Part shown: piece after piece, positions 35,502 through 44,758 of the stretch | Numbering within the stretch: position 1 is the first letter of the stretch | Layout of the letters: the number at the start of each line of letters is the position of its first letter | NCBI GenBank assembly: GCA_964644695.1 | Contig: CAZXWN010000012.1 | Coordinates: 1 to 64,000, forward strand | Reading direction: 5' to 3' | Length of the DNA: 64,000 nt | DNA from: CAZXWN01 sp964644695 [NCBI: uncultured bacterium] | GTDB lineage: Bacteria > UBP4 > UBA4092 | Notes under the pieces: model-generated | The model's input: the letters and a program-made list of their open reading frames with translations, nothing else | The model's database searches: none | What the model was told of the DNA's origin: nothing | Made by a program: the position numbers and the translations under genes

Positions 35502-38072
35502 ATGTCACCTAAATCATTTTATGTTGTTGATGGCAGTTCTTATTTGTACAGAGCTTTTTATGCTATCCCTGACCTGAAAAGTCCACAGGGGAAGCCGACT
35601 AATGTTATATATGGCATGGTTGGTATGCTCCAGAAATTAATTAAGGAAAACAGACCTGACTCTCTATGTGTTTGCTATGACCTTCCTGATCCAACATTTC
35701 GACATAAGGAATTTAAAGAATATAAGGCACAACGTAAGCCAACTCCTACAGATTTAGTTGCCCAAATAGAACCTGCAAAACAAGTGATTTCAGCCATGGG
35801 AATAGAACAGATGGAACTGAAAGGTTATGAGGCAGATGATTTAATGGCCTCATTAGCACTTGCGGGTTCTAAACAAGGATATGAGGTAATTTTGGCGACA
35901 GGCGATAAAGATATTTTGCAGCTCGTGTCAGATACTGTAAAAGTACTTAGAATTAACCCTGTTGGTCAAGAAATATATGATTTTGAAAAAATAAAGGAAA
36001 AATATGCTGTTTCACCCGAATGTTTGCCTGATTATCTAGGTTTAACAGGAGATGCTTCTGACAATTTTCCTGGAGTTCCAGGTATAGGTGACAAAACAGC
36101 AAAGAATCTTCTTTTGGAGTTCGGTGATTTAGATAATCTCTATGAAAAGATTCATCTTGTAAGAAATAAACGAGTTCGAGATATACTGATTGAAAATAGA
36201 GAGTTAGCCTTTTTTTCGCGCTCGTTAGCTACATTGAAAAATGATATTGAAATTACGAAATCAATCGAAGACTTTTCTATAAAAACACCTGATTACGAGA
36301 AATTGACGCAATATTTTGTTGAGTATGGGTTTTATAATCTATTAAACGAGTTGAAATCCAATGATGACCATAAATCAGAAGATAGTGAGTATAAACTCGA
36401 TTTAGATGAAATAATCCCTGTTACTGTTAATACATGTAGCTCATGGTGTGGCGCCTCCAAGATTATTGGAATTGCACAATATGAGGATCTGATAATTGGA
36501 TATAATGGGGATAGCTTTGCTCAGATAGAAATTGCCAACCTAAGTCAGTTGAAGTGCAGTGATAATAAAGAAAAGATATGGATTTGGAATGCAAAACCAT
36601 TGTGTAAAAGATTATTATCAGCAAATAAAGAACTGAAATTAATTTTAAATGACTTATCTATTGCCGCTTTGTTAGCAGGACACACTCAAGCTGATTCACT
36701 TGGAAAACTAGCATTAGAATTGAACAGGCACAATATGATTGAATCTGCTGAGTCAATTGATAGTGATAAGGTAAAAAGAAATACTGCAATACAGGCTTAT
36801 GAGACATTTTCCTTAGTTGAAAAGATTGAACAGGAACTTATTGATAAGAACTTGTCTGATTTGTTTATAAATATTGAGAATCCTCTTGTTGTATTGTTAG
36901 CCCAATTTGAATTGTCAGGCATAAAGGTAGATGTAACCCTCCTTAGAAAACTACAACAAGAATTACAGCATGAGGTGAATCAACTGGCACTTAAAATAAT
37001 GAATACGGCTGGGGTCGAGTTTAATATTAATTCCCCAAAGCAATTGGCTGATATTCTTTTTGAGAAGTTGAAGTTACCCACTGCAAAAAAAACGAAAACA
37101 GGCTTTTCAACCAATGTTGAAGTATTAGAATCTTTACGCGGTGTACACCCTTTGCCAGGAATGATCTTGGATTACCGGGCCCTGTACAAAATTTTAACAA
37201 CGTATGTGGAGAGTTATCTCTCATTAACTAAACCTGGACATGATATTATTCATACAAAGTTTGATCAAATGGGGGCGAACACGGGTCGAATTGTTAGTTC
37301 TGAACCAAATTTGCAGAACTTGCCGGTTTTTTCAGAGTGGTCTAATCGAATTAGACAGTGTTTTATACCCCGGACCGAAGACGCGTATTTTCTTAGCGCA
37401 GACTATTCGCAAATTGAATTGCGGATATTGGCTCATATTAGTCAGGATCCAGGATTAATACATGCATTTAAGAATGACAGAGATATTCATACAGAAACAG
37501 CTGTTAATGTTTTCAAGGTAATGAGTGAAATGGTTACCTCAGAAATGCGTAGAGCGGCAAAGGCTATCAATTTTGGCATTGTATATGGAATGAGTGCTTA
37601 TGGTCTTTCAAAGTCATTAAAGATTAATGTTTCGGAAGCTCAACGTTATATTGATAATTATTTTGAGCAGTATCATGGTGTAAGGGTTTATATGGATAAG
37701 GTGATAACCGAGGCCAGAGAAAAGGGTTTTGTCACTACACTAATGGGAAGAAGATGTCCCATATTGGACATTAAAAGTGTAAAAGCTAACATTAGAGAAG
37801 CTGCTGAGAGGCAAGCTATTAATGCCCCTATCCAGGGCAGTGCTGCTGATTTGATGAAACTGGCTATTCTGAAAGTCGCTGAAGCACTTACTCGTAATCA
37901 GTTAGAATCAAAAATATTGTTAACTATTCATGATGAGCTGATATTAGAAGTTCCCAAAAATGAGATTGAAGTGACAAAAGAATTATTAAAAGAAAATATG
38001 GAAAGAATTGTTAAATTATTAGTTCCGGTTCGAGTGGATATATCAATTGGCCGTTCCTGGGCTGAATGTTGA
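35502..38072 (+). CDS. polA: DNA polymerase I, probably without proofreading
   Basis: 856 residues. The 5'-3' exonuclease domain (1-290) shows GYEADDLMASLA, TGDKDILQLV and LTGDASDNFPGVPGIGDKTA. The middle 3'-5' exonuclease region (about 300-480) lacks the DxE of ExoI (it reads IIGIAQYEDLI), so it looks inactive. The polymerase domain has motif A DYSQIELRILAHIS, motif B RRAAKAINFGIVYG and motif C IHDELILEVP. It acts in Okazaki-fragment maturation and repair. No clear Shine-Dalgarno precedes the start. It leads polA-coaE-rho. Confidence 0.96.
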   Translation: MSPKSFYVVDGSSYLYRAFYAIPDLKSPQGKPTNVIYGMVGMLQKLIKENRPDSLCVCYDLPDPTFRHKEFKEYKAQRKPTPTDLVAQIEPAKQVISAMGIEQMELKGYEADDLMASLALAGSKQGYEVILATGDKDILQLVSDTVKVLRINPVGQEIYDFEKIKEKYAVSPECLPDYLGLTGDASDNFPGVPGIGDKTAKNLLLEFGDLDNLYEKIHLVRNKRVRDILIENRELAFFSRSLATLKNDIEITKSIEDFSIKTPDYEKLTQYFVEYGFYNLLNELKSNDDHKSEDSEYKLDLDEIIPVTVNTCSSWCGASKIIGIAQYEDLIIGYNGDSFAQIEIANLSQLKCSDNKEKIWIWNAKPLCKRLLSANKELKLILNDLSIAALLAGHTQADSLGKLALELNRHNMIESAESIDSDKVKRNTAIQAYETFSLVEKIEQELIDKNLSDLFINIENPLVVLLAQFELSGIKVDVTLLRKLQQELQHEVNQLALKIMNTAGVEFNINSPKQLADILFEKLKLPTAKKTKTGFSTNVEVLESLRGVHPLPGMILDYRALYKILTTYVESYLSLTKPGHDIIHTKFDQMGANTGRIVSSEPNLQNLPVFSEWSNRIRQCFIPRTEDAYFLSADYSQIELRILAHISQDPGLIHAFKNDRDIHTETAVNVFKVMSEMVTSEMRRAAKAINFGIVYGMSAYGLSKSLKINVSEAQRYIDNYFEQYHGVRVYMDKVITEAREKGFVTTLMGRRCPILDIKSVKANIREAAERQAINAPIQGSAADLMKLAILKVAEALTRNQLESKILLTIHDELILEVPKNEIEVTKELLKENMERIVKLLVPVRVDISIGRSWAEC

Positions 38073-38092
38073 TTTTGCAGGTGGTAAATATC

Positions 38093-38698
38093 ATGGATAA
38101 AAGATCCATTGTTATTGGTGTGACTGGTGGCACTGGTTGTGGTGTTACGGTTGTATCTCAACTCCTGAAAGAATGGGGGGGGGCTTTAGTTAGTGGAGAT
38201 CAGTTGGCCCGTGACATTATGCAATCAGGCATGCCCGCGTTTAACGCGGTAGTAGAGGCTTTTGGAGCGTCAATAGTAACACCCTCTGGTCAGCTTGACC
38301 GTCGTGGGCTTGGAACTATTGTTTTTAAGGATAAGGAAAAATTAGAACGACTTAACAAGGCCGTTCATCCTTTTTGGATTGCAGCAATCAAGGAGAATAT
38401 CGCAAAAGCGCGTGAGTCTGGGGTTGATGTAATCATTGTAGATGCTGCAATACTTTTGGAAACTGGGCTCAAAAGTTGTGTGGATAAGATAGTCGTAGTA
38501 ACGGCCCCCCTGCGTTTACGGAGAGCGCGTATTATGTCTCGGGATGATTTAGATGAAACACAAGCTGACCAAAGAATATTTTCACAGGTCCCTGTATCTG
38601 AAAAAATTAGCCAAGCTGATTATGTTATTGAAAATAACGGCACATTGGAGCAAATAAAAACAAAATTAGAGGAAATCAAGGCTGACCTACTGAGTTAG
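38093..38698 (+). CDS. coaE: Dephospho-CoA kinase with altered P-loop
   Basis: 201 residues from ATG 38093, with AGGTGG eight bases upstream. It would phosphorylate the 3'-OH of dephospho-CoA, the last step of CoA synthesis. Family features present: GVTGG start, [35 protein letters not shown] and the C-terminal DYVIENNG. The Walker A segment reads GTGCGVT, with Val18 where a Lys is nearly invariant (GxxxxGKS/T). The frame is open and the rest is conserved, so this is a real substitution or a sequencing error, not decay. Activity is therefore uncertain. It lies 20 bases after polA and 25 before rho. Confidence 0.85.
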   Translation: MDKRSIVIGVTGGTGCGVTVVSQLLKEWGGALVSGDQLARDIMQSGMPAFNAVVEAFGASIVTPSGQLDRRGLGTIVFKDKEKLERLNKAVHPFWIAAIKENIAKARESGVDVIIVDAAILLETGLKSCVDKIVVVTAPLRLRRARIMSRDDLDETQADQRIFSQVPVSEKISQADYVIENNGTLEQIKTKLEEIKADLLS

Positions 38699-38723
38699 TT
38701 TCAGTTTTGCAAAGGAGAGTAAT

Positions 38724-40235
38724 ATGGCACGTGCATCTGATGAAAACATGGACGCAAAAGAAATAAAGAATACAGAAGGTAGAACAGCAGAAACTGGACA
38801 AGTAACTCCTGCAGCCTCTTCTTCCAGTCGTACGGGGCATCCTCCTGTTCGTAAACGAGTCCCTCGCGCAGAGAAACCTGAGAAACAAGATAAAAAGGTC
38901 GTTGAAGTTGACCGGACAACCACATCCCCAGAAGTAAGTGCAAATGTTAATGCCGGTCCAAGTAATGATAAGCCAATTGATACGGGTCTAAATATAGCTG
39001 TATTACAGAAAATGACGATTGGCGATCTAAACCAGGTTGCAAATGAAATGGGTATTGAAGGTCATAGTGGACTTCGTAAGCAGGACATGATCTTTAAAAT
39101 TCTTGAAACCCAGGCAAAAAGAGCTGGCGTATTGTTTGGCGAAGGGGTGCTTGAAATATTGCCCGATGGCTTTGGTTTCCTTCGTTCTCCACAATATAAT
39201 TACTTGCCTGGTCCCGATGACATTTATGTATCTCCGTCCCAAATTCGCCGATTTGATTTGAGAACGGGTGATACTGTGGCTGGACAGATAAGATCACCCA
39301 AAGATAATGAAAGATACTTTGCTCTTTTAAAAGTAGAAGCTATAAACTTTGAAGATCCTGAACGAGCACGCGAGAAGATTCTTTTTGATAACTTAACTCC
39401 AATTTACCCAAATCAAAGATTACGCTTAGAAACTGGTCCTGATAATGTTACGGGGCGTGTTTTAGATTTAATTGCCCCTCTTGGCAAAGGACAGCGTGGT
39501 TTGATTGTTGCTGCACCCCGGACAGGTAAAACGATGCTTTTGCAGAGTATTGCCAACAGCATTAGCATTAATCACCCCGAAGTATATTTGATTGTATTAT
39601 TGATTGATGAACGTCCGGAAGAAGTAACAGATATGAAGCGAACGGTTAGGGGGGAAGTAGTTAGTTCAACCTTTGATGAACCACCAGAACGTCATATCCA
39701 AGTCGCTGAAATCGTCATTGAGAAAGCCAAACGTTTAACTGAATGTGGTCGTGATGTTGTCATTCTGATGGATTCTTTGACGCGTTTAGCTCGTGCAAAC
39801 AATAACTTGATCCCTCATTCCGGTAAAATTCTTTCTGGTGGTGTCGATGCTATGGCGCTTGCCAGACCAAAACGTTTCTTTGCTGCGGCTCGAAATATTG
39901 AAGAAGGTGGAAGTTTAACAATTATCGCCACTTGTCTTGTTGAAACAGGCAGCCGCATGGATGATGTTATTTTTGAAGAATTTAAAGCGACCGGAAATAT
40001 GGAAATGCATTTAGACCGGCGTTTAGTCGATCGTAGAATATTCCCGGCTGTTGAAATCTTCAAATCTGGAACTCGTAAGGAAGAATTGTTATTGTCCGAA
40101 AAGGAATTACGTCGTGTCTGGCTGTTGCGTAAAGCCCTCTCTGAAATGAATGTTATCGAAATCATGGAAATGCTGGTGGAGCGAATTGGTAAGACCCGGA
40201 GTAACAGCGAATTCCTTGATAAAATGAACAATTAG
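38724..40235 (+). CDS. rho: Transcription termination factor Rho
   Basis: 503 residues, with AAAGGAGAG before ATG. Residues 1-90 are a low-complexity, lineage-specific extension rich in Glu, Thr, Lys and Pro. The Rho N-terminal helical domain starts at [14 protein letters not shown]. The RNA-binding cold-shock-like fold has [11 protein letters not shown]. The ATPase shows [10 protein letters not shown] (Walker A), [11 protein letters not shown] and a Q/R loop with LARANNN and [14 protein letters not shown]. It is a hexameric RNA helicase. It ends the polA-coaE-rho run; rpmE follows after 95 bp. Confidence 0.97.
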   Translation: MARASDENMDAKEIKNTEGRTAETGQVTPAASSSSRTGHPPVRKRVPRAEKPEKQDKKVVEVDRTTTSPEVSANVNAGPSNDKPIDTGLNIAVLQKMTIGDLNQVANEMGIEGHSGLRKQDMIFKILETQAKRAGVLFGEGVLEILPDGFGFLRSPQYNYLPGPDDIYVSPSQIRRFDLRTGDTVAGQIRSPKDNERYFALLKVEAINFEDPERAREKILFDNLTPIYPNQRLRLETGPDNVTGRVLDLIAPLGKGQRGLIVAAPRTGKTMLLQSIANSISINHPEVYLIVLLIDERPEEVTDMKRTVRGEVVSSTFDEPPERHIQVAEIVIEKAKRLTECGRDVVILMDSLTRLARANNNLIPHSGKILSGGVDAMALARPKRFFAAARNIEEGGSLTIIATCLVETGSRMDDVIFEEFKATGNMEMHLDRRLVDRRIFPAVEIFKSGTRKEELLLSEKELRRVWLLRKALSEMNVIEIMEMLVERIGKTRSNSEFLDKMNN

Positions 40236-40330
40236 GGCTAAGAAACTAGACAGAAAGTCTTAGACCGGTGTAGAATAAATATCTTACATTGACATTGATG
40301 AAGTAATTAAAGAATAGCAAGGAGTTTATT

Positions 40331-40555
40331 GTGAAAAATGGCATTCATCCGAAATACCACCATGTGATTGCAAAATGTGCTTGTGGTGCTACTTTTGAAA
40401 CTGGTTCCACCAAACCGGAAATTCATGTTGACCTTTGTTCTGCGTGTCATCCGTTCTTTACTGGCAAACAGAAATTGGTTGATACAGCGGGACGGGTTGA
40501 TCGGTTCTTAAAACGCTATGCCAAGTATACAGAACACGCCCCAATCGAAAAATAG
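40331..40555 (+). CDS. rpmE: 50S ribosomal protein L31 (zinc type)
   Basis: 74 residues from GTG 40331 with AAGGAG in place. Four cysteines (CAC and CSAC) form the zinc-binding C+ type. [20 protein letters not shown] is the conserved core. rho-rpmE linkage is common in bacteria. The tail is slightly longer than usual. Confidence 0.96.
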   Translation: MKNGIHPKYHHVIAKCACGATFETGSTKPEIHVDLCSACHPFFTGKQKLVDTAGRVDRFLKRYAKYTEHAPIEK

Positions 40556-40572
40556 TTACTTTTTGCCTCTAA

Positions 40573-40610
40573 AAAATGCAGGACAGTTGTGTTTGTCCTG
40601 CATTTTCTAT
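40573..40610 (+). terminator. Terminator of rpmE
   Basis: AAAATGCAGGACA pairs with TGTCCTGCATTTT over 13 bp, then CTATTT. It ends only 16-20 bases before the DUF1385 start. Confidence 0.85.
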
Positions 40611-40625
40611 TTACCTTTATACCTA

Positions 40626-41576
40626 ATGAAACCTAGTGAACTGGCTGTTGGTGGACAGGCCGTTTTAGAAGGTGTCATGATGAGAGGGCAAAAAGGCTAC
40701 TCTATTGCTGTTCGTCGGCCAAATGGCAAAATCGCATCAAAAGATGAACATAAGATTCCATGGACTAAGCAACACAAATTACTTGGAATTCCAGTGTTAC
40801 GAGGTGTAGTGACTCTTGTTGAGGCTATGATAATCGGATTTAAGGCCCTTGAGTACTCTGCAAATGTTTCTCTGGAAGAAAAAGATGATGAAAATGAATC
40901 TGGTGCAAATGCACCAGCAATGAGTAAGACGACAATATTCTTTACCTTTATAGTGTCCATGGCTTTAGCTATGGGGCTTTTTGTGGTCCTTCCGAATGTG
41001 ATTACCCAATTCATGAGAATCAATGAAGCAACCTCTCCATTTTTATTCCATGTTGTTGCTGGGATAATCAGAATGTTTCTCTTTTTAGCGTACATCATTG
41101 GTATCAGCCAGATGAAAGACATCCGACGGGTGTTTGAATATCATGGGGCTGAACATAAAACCATTCGAACCTATGAAGCGGATGAGGGCTTGCAGGTTGT
41201 AAATGCAAAAAAACACTCAAGATTCCATCCCCGTTGTGGAACAAGCTTTATTTTAATGGTGATGGTTATAAGTATATTCATATTTGCTTTTGTAACTGGA
41301 TTTATTGTTCAGTATTGGGCAGGGTTTACTGAATATGCGGTCTGGCTGCAGAAGTTGATTTTGATACCTGCACATATTATTGCCATGTTACCTGTGGCGG
41401 GTTTGTCTTATGAAGTAAATCGTAAGTGTTCACGCTGTATTGATTCCCCACTCTCAAAATTGATAGTCAGTCCCGGATTGTGGTTTCAGCGGCTCACGAC
41501 AAGAGAACCTGATGAAACACAGTTGGAAGTTGCAATTCAAGCGTTAAATCGAACCCTGGAAATGGGAGATGTATAA
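40626..41576 (+). CDS. DUF1385 membrane protein
   Basis: 316 residues from ATG 40626, giving the family start SELAVGGQAVLEGVMMRG. There are five or so helices between residues 100 and 270. A conserved EYHGAEHKTIRTYE motif lies on the cytoplasmic side, followed by HPRCGTSF; His and Cys residues suggest metal binding. DUF1385 genes between rpmE and prfA are common in Firmicutes and several other phyla. No Shine-Dalgarno precedes the start, which lies just past the rpmE terminator. Five bases separate it from prfA. Function unknown. Confidence 0.85.
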   Translation: MKPSELAVGGQAVLEGVMMRGQKGYSIAVRRPNGKIASKDEHKIPWTKQHKLLGIPVLRGVVTLVEAMIIGFKALEYSANVSLEEKDDENESGANAPAMSKTTIFFTFIVSMALAMGLFVVLPNVITQFMRINEATSPFLFHVVAGIIRMFLFLAYIIGISQMKDIRRVFEYHGAEHKTIRTYEADEGLQVVNAKKHSRFHPRCGTSFILMVMVISIFIFAFVTGFIVQYWAGFTEYAVWLQKLILIPAHIIAMLPVAGLSYEVNRKCSRCIDSPLSKLIVSPGLWFQRLTTREPDETQLEVAIQALNRTLEMGDV

Positions 41577-41581
41577 ATCAA

Positions 41582-42670
41582 ATGAATCCATTACTCGTTA
41601 AACGTTTAGATGCATTGAATACAGAAAAGGAAGAGTTAGAAAAACAATTATCTGATCCTTCCCTTGTTTCGAAGCGAGATGAATTTGCCCGGGTAAGCAG
41701 AAAACACCGGGAAATATCTGATTTGGTTCGAATGTATGACAATTATCAGGATTTATCCGGACAACTGGATGATGCTAAATTGATGTTGGAAGATGCAGAT
41801 CCTGAAATGGCATCATTGGCCCAATCCGAAATAGAGCCGCTCACTCAGAAGGTGGAGAAGCTCGAACATGAAATTCAAGTAGCATTGCTTCCCAAAGATC
41901 CCCTGGATGAAAAAAATATTATTGTTGAAATTCGTGGGGGAACAGGCGGGCAGGAAGCTTCTTTATTTGCGGGTGATTTATTCCGAATGTATTCTAAGTA
42001 TGCAGAAATCCAGGGTTGGAAGATGGAAATAGTTGATAGTCATCCTTCTGACATGGGTGGCTACAAGGAAATTGTATTTAATTTGGAAGGAACACGAGTC
42101 TATAGCCGGCTTAAGTATGAACAAGGGGTTCATCGTGTTCAACGCGTCCCTTTGACCGAGGCCAGTGGAAGAATACATACTTCTACCGCATCCGTAGCTG
42201 TTTTACCTGAGGCTGAGGAAGTGGATATTGACATCAGTCCTAATGACATCCGCGTCGATATCTGTTGTTCCAGTGGACCGGGTGGACAGTGTGTCAATAC
42301 GACGTATTCAGCGGTACAGTTGCTTCATATTCCGACCGGGATTATCGTTCGTTGCCAGGATGAAAGGTCTCAGATAAAAAATAAAGCTAAAGCAATGAAA
42401 GTTTTACGTTCCCGATTACTTGAGCAGAAGAGAATGGAAGCCGAAAAGGAATATACAGAAGCCCGGCGGGCTCAAATTGGTTCGGGTGACCGTTCTGAGA
42501 AAATCCGTACTTATAACTTTAAGGAAAACCGGATAACAGATCACCGAATTAATGTGAGTTGGTACCAGTTAGAAACAATTCTGGAAGGAAACTTGGATGA
42601 GGTCATTGATGCTCTGGTTTCGTATGATACAGAAAGCTTATTGAAACAAATGGGAATGTCAAACACCTGA
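41582..42670 (+). CDS. prfA: Peptide chain release factor 1
   Basis: 362 residues, standard length. The stop-codon recognition motif PxT appears as PLT in VQRVPLTEASGRIHTS, which indicates RF1 (UAA/UAG). The peptidyl-hydrolysis motif GGQ is in SGPGGQCVNTT. The last third (RSRLLEQKRMEAEKE) is standard. Its methyltransferase gene prmC is at 25.6-26.4 kb. It probably shares a transcript with DUF1385. Confidence 0.97.
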   Translation: MNPLLVKRLDALNTEKEELEKQLSDPSLVSKRDEFARVSRKHREISDLVRMYDNYQDLSGQLDDAKLMLEDADPEMASLAQSEIEPLTQKVEKLEHEIQVALLPKDPLDEKNIIVEIRGGTGGQEASLFAGDLFRMYSKYAEIQGWKMEIVDSHPSDMGGYKEIVFNLEGTRVYSRLKYEQGVHRVQRVPLTEASGRIHTSTASVAVLPEAEEVDIDISPNDIRVDICCSSGPGGQCVNTTYSAVQLLHIPTGIIVRCQDERSQIKNKAKAMKVLRSRLLEQKRMEAEKEYTEARRAQIGSGDRSEKIRTYNFKENRITDHRINVSWYQLETILEGNLDEVIDALVSYDTESLLKQMGMSNT

Positions 42671-42695
42671 TAGTCCAATACCCATAATTTATCCA

Positions 42696-42735
42696 GGCTG
42701 TAATCATTAAATCTAATGATTACAGCCTTTTATAT
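42696..42735 (+). terminator. Terminator of prfA
   Basis: A perfect 14-bp stem, GGCTGTAATCATTA with TAATGATTACAGCC, loop AATC, followed by TTTTATATT. Confidence 0.93.
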
Positions 42736-42740
42736 TATTA

Positions 42741-42758
42741 GTTTACAGGGATGTAAAC
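42741..42758. promoter_or_regulatory. Operator-like palindrome next to a promoter
   Basis: GTTTACA-GGGA-TGTAAAC is a perfect 7+7 inverted repeat ending seven bases before the -35 box at 42766. Location and symmetry fit a dimeric regulator site. The regulator is not identified. Confidence 0.5.
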
Positions 42759-42765
42759 TTTTAGC

Positions 42766-42794
42766 TTGACTTTAATGGTAGTTCTTTATATGGT
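42766..42794 (+). promoter_or_regulatory. Candidate sigma-70 promoter of the 42857 gene
   Basis: TTGACT (42766-42771), 17-bp spacer, TATGGT (42789-42794). The leader to ATG 42857 is about 55 bases. Confidence 0.55.
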
Positions 42795-42856
42795 ATAGGC
42801 ACTATGTTAATTACACCTCAAGCAAGTAAAAAACCCGGGTAGCGAGGAGTGTCATA

Positions 42857-43543
42857 ATGCAAAATAAATGGCTTCCTAATGATGATTTCTTTTTCGAGGC
42901 TGATGAGCCTCGGGTTTGGTCCGAAGAGGATTGGGAACAGTACCTCCAGGACCAGGAAAAAAGAGCCACACTAACCACACGCAAGACTCGTGATATTAAG
43001 CAGTCCTACCAAGAACACTTCAATGGGGATTTCCCCAGTATCCAATGTGAACATCACTCTCTGAATACGAATGTTCAATCTAATTGGCTGAATCAAAGCC
43101 AAACAAGTGACTATCCAACGATATCTCTGGAATCCATGGAGCATTTCCTGGAGCAGGGTGGTCCAAGTATCGATGATGTGCCCATTTATCGGTTGGTACT
43201 CATGATGAACCATGATTTCTCTAAATTCATTCTCTCTCATTTACAATCTGGAGAGACCAGCCCAGAGGTTCATCAAATTAATACACATTTCTTCCAAATC
43301 CAATCCCACATAGTTGCCGGGCATACCCTGGGTTATGAGGGTGAAGGATTGTCCGGAAACATTGTCCGCTTAAAAAGGGCTTTGAAATGCGCTCAAACAT
43401 GTATGGATTCTCTTTTGTCCTTAAAGCGTAAGAGGGTCGTTCATGATGATATTATCGAATCACTCATCTGTTATCTGAATAATATTCGTGATCAGTTAAT
43501 AAGATATATTTTGGATTTAAGAAGCCAACAATATCTGGCTTGA
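42857..43543 (+). CDS. Unrecognised soluble protein
   Basis: 228 residues with GAGGAG eight bases before ATG, so translation is credible. No signal peptide or membrane helix is seen. The first 90 residues are acidic and polar (VWSEEDWEQYLQDQEKRA), probably partly disordered. Residues about 95-225 are helical and include MNHDFSKFILSHL, FQIQSHIVAGHTLGYEGEG and a Leu-rich C-terminus (LICYLNNIRDQLIRYILDL), giving a likely helical bundle. I do not recognise a family. It stands alone, with its own promoter, palindrome and terminator, which argues for individually regulated expression. Confidence 0.7.
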   Translation: MQNKWLPNDDFFFEADEPRVWSEEDWEQYLQDQEKRATLTTRKTRDIKQSYQEHFNGDFPSIQCEHHSLNTNVQSNWLNQSQTSDYPTISLESMEHFLEQGGPSIDDVPIYRLVLMMNHDFSKFILSHLQSGETSPEVHQINTHFFQIQSHIVAGHTLGYEGEGLSGNIVRLKRALKCAQTCMDSLLSLKRKRVVHDDIIESLICYLNNIRDQLIRYILDLRSQQYLA

Positions 43544-43562
43544 AACATAGATGACAGTTTAC

Positions 43563-43600
43563 AAACCCCGGTTCGTCTGATGATGGACCGGGGTTTTCTA
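43563..43600 (+). terminator. Terminator of the 42857 gene
   Basis: AAACCCCGGT pairs with ACCGGGGTTT over 10 bp across a 14-base loop, followed by TCTATTG. The mnmA start is 24 bases further on. Confidence 0.85.
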
Positions 43601-43623
43601 TTGTCCTGAGCAAGAAAGGCAAT

Positions 43624-44745
43624 ATGATAAAATTGAAAATTAATATGACGAATAAACCAACCGTAGCCGTTGCCATGAGTGGTGGCGTTGACAGCAGTAC
43701 CACCGCTGCTCTCCTGAAGGAGCAAGGATACCGTGTTATTGGCATCACAATGCGTCTTTACACGGGTTTTTCTACCTGCTGTGGGCTAAGCGATGTTGAG
43801 GATGCCCGTAAGGTTGCCGAAGTTATGGGTTTTCCCTTTCATGTGATCAGTTTTGAAAAGGAATTCTCATCTTATGTGATAGACCGCTTTGTCTCCGATT
43901 ATTTGCATGGCAGGACCCCCAATCCCTGTGTTTTATGTAATCAAAGTTTAAAGTTTGATTATCTTCTTCAAAAGGCCCGGGAACTGGGGGCTGATTATTT
44001 AGCAACCGGGCATTATGCGCAAATCACACACGATGACCAAACAGGCCAATACCATCTATGTAAAGCCGTTGATATTCAGAAAGACCAATCTTACTTCCTA
44101 TTCTCAGTTACACAGCCCCTGTTGGCACGATTAATGTTCCCTCTGGGTGGAATGACAAAAGAGCAGACTCGTGAGCTCTCAAGGCAATTAAAGCTCCCTG
44201 TGCACGATAAATCAGAGAGCCAGGACATTTGTTTTGTCTCACAGGGAAGATATCCTGAATTTGTTGAATCCTGGATAAACTATCGTAAAGAATTTAACCA
44301 GCAGGATATTCCAACTAAAGGTAATTTTGTTGATATCCAGGGAAAAGTTCTGGGACAGCATAAGGGGATCCACTATTACACGGTTGGGCAGAGAAGTCGT
44401 TTGGGTATTGCTCTGGGAAAACCTGTTTATGTGGCTGAAATTAAGGCGGACAAGAATCAGGTTGTTCTTGGCGATGTGGATGACTTGATGCGGTCAGAAT
44501 GTCGAATCAGTGATGTGAATTGGATTTCTGGAGTCTCTCCCGTTAAACCCTTAGAAGCGGTCGTGAAGATAAGATATCGCCATGAGGGAGCCTTAGCCTG
44601 CCTTTATCCAGAAAAAGAGGGGTTAGTTCGTATCGAATTTACCCCCCCCCAGCGAGCTATCACGCCTGGTCAGGCGGCCGTCTTTTATGACGGTGAAATA
44701 GTCGTGGGGGGTGGATGGATTTCCGAGGTAATTAAACCTCAGTAA
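43624..44745 (+). CDS. mnmA: tRNA-specific 2-thiouridylase
   Basis: 373 residues. ATG 43624 is preferred, with AAAGG just upstream; ATG 43645 has none. It makes 2-thiouridine at the wobble position of tRNA Lys, Glu and Gln. The PP-loop is SGGVDSS. The two catalytic cysteines are in GRTPNPCVLCN and SQDICFVSQG. The GIHYYTVGQRSRLGI and C-terminal domains are intact. It converges on the PpiD-like gene with a 13-base gap. Confidence 0.97.
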   Translation: MIKLKINMTNKPTVAVAMSGGVDSSTTAALLKEQGYRVIGITMRLYTGFSTCCGLSDVEDARKVAEVMGFPFHVISFEKEFSSYVIDRFVSDYLHGRTPNPCVLCNQSLKFDYLLQKARELGADYLATGHYAQITHDDQTGQYHLCKAVDIQKDQSYFLFSVTQPLLARLMFPLGGMTKEQTRELSRQLKLPVHDKSESQDICFVSQGRYPEFVESWINYRKEFNQQDIPTKGNFVDIQGKVLGQHKGIHYYTVGQRSRLGIALGKPVYVAEIKADKNQVVLGDVDDLMRSECRISDVNWISGVSPVKPLEAVVKIRYRHEGALACLYPEKEGLVRIEFTPPQRAITPGQAAVFYDGEIVVGGGWISEVIKPQ

Positions 44746-44758
44746 TCTGTTATTCTAA

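Noticed and set aside
40289-40317. TTGACA before rpmE as a promoter
   Set aside because: The matching -10 position (GAATAG) is poor and would place the start inside the ribosome site region, too near GTG 40331.
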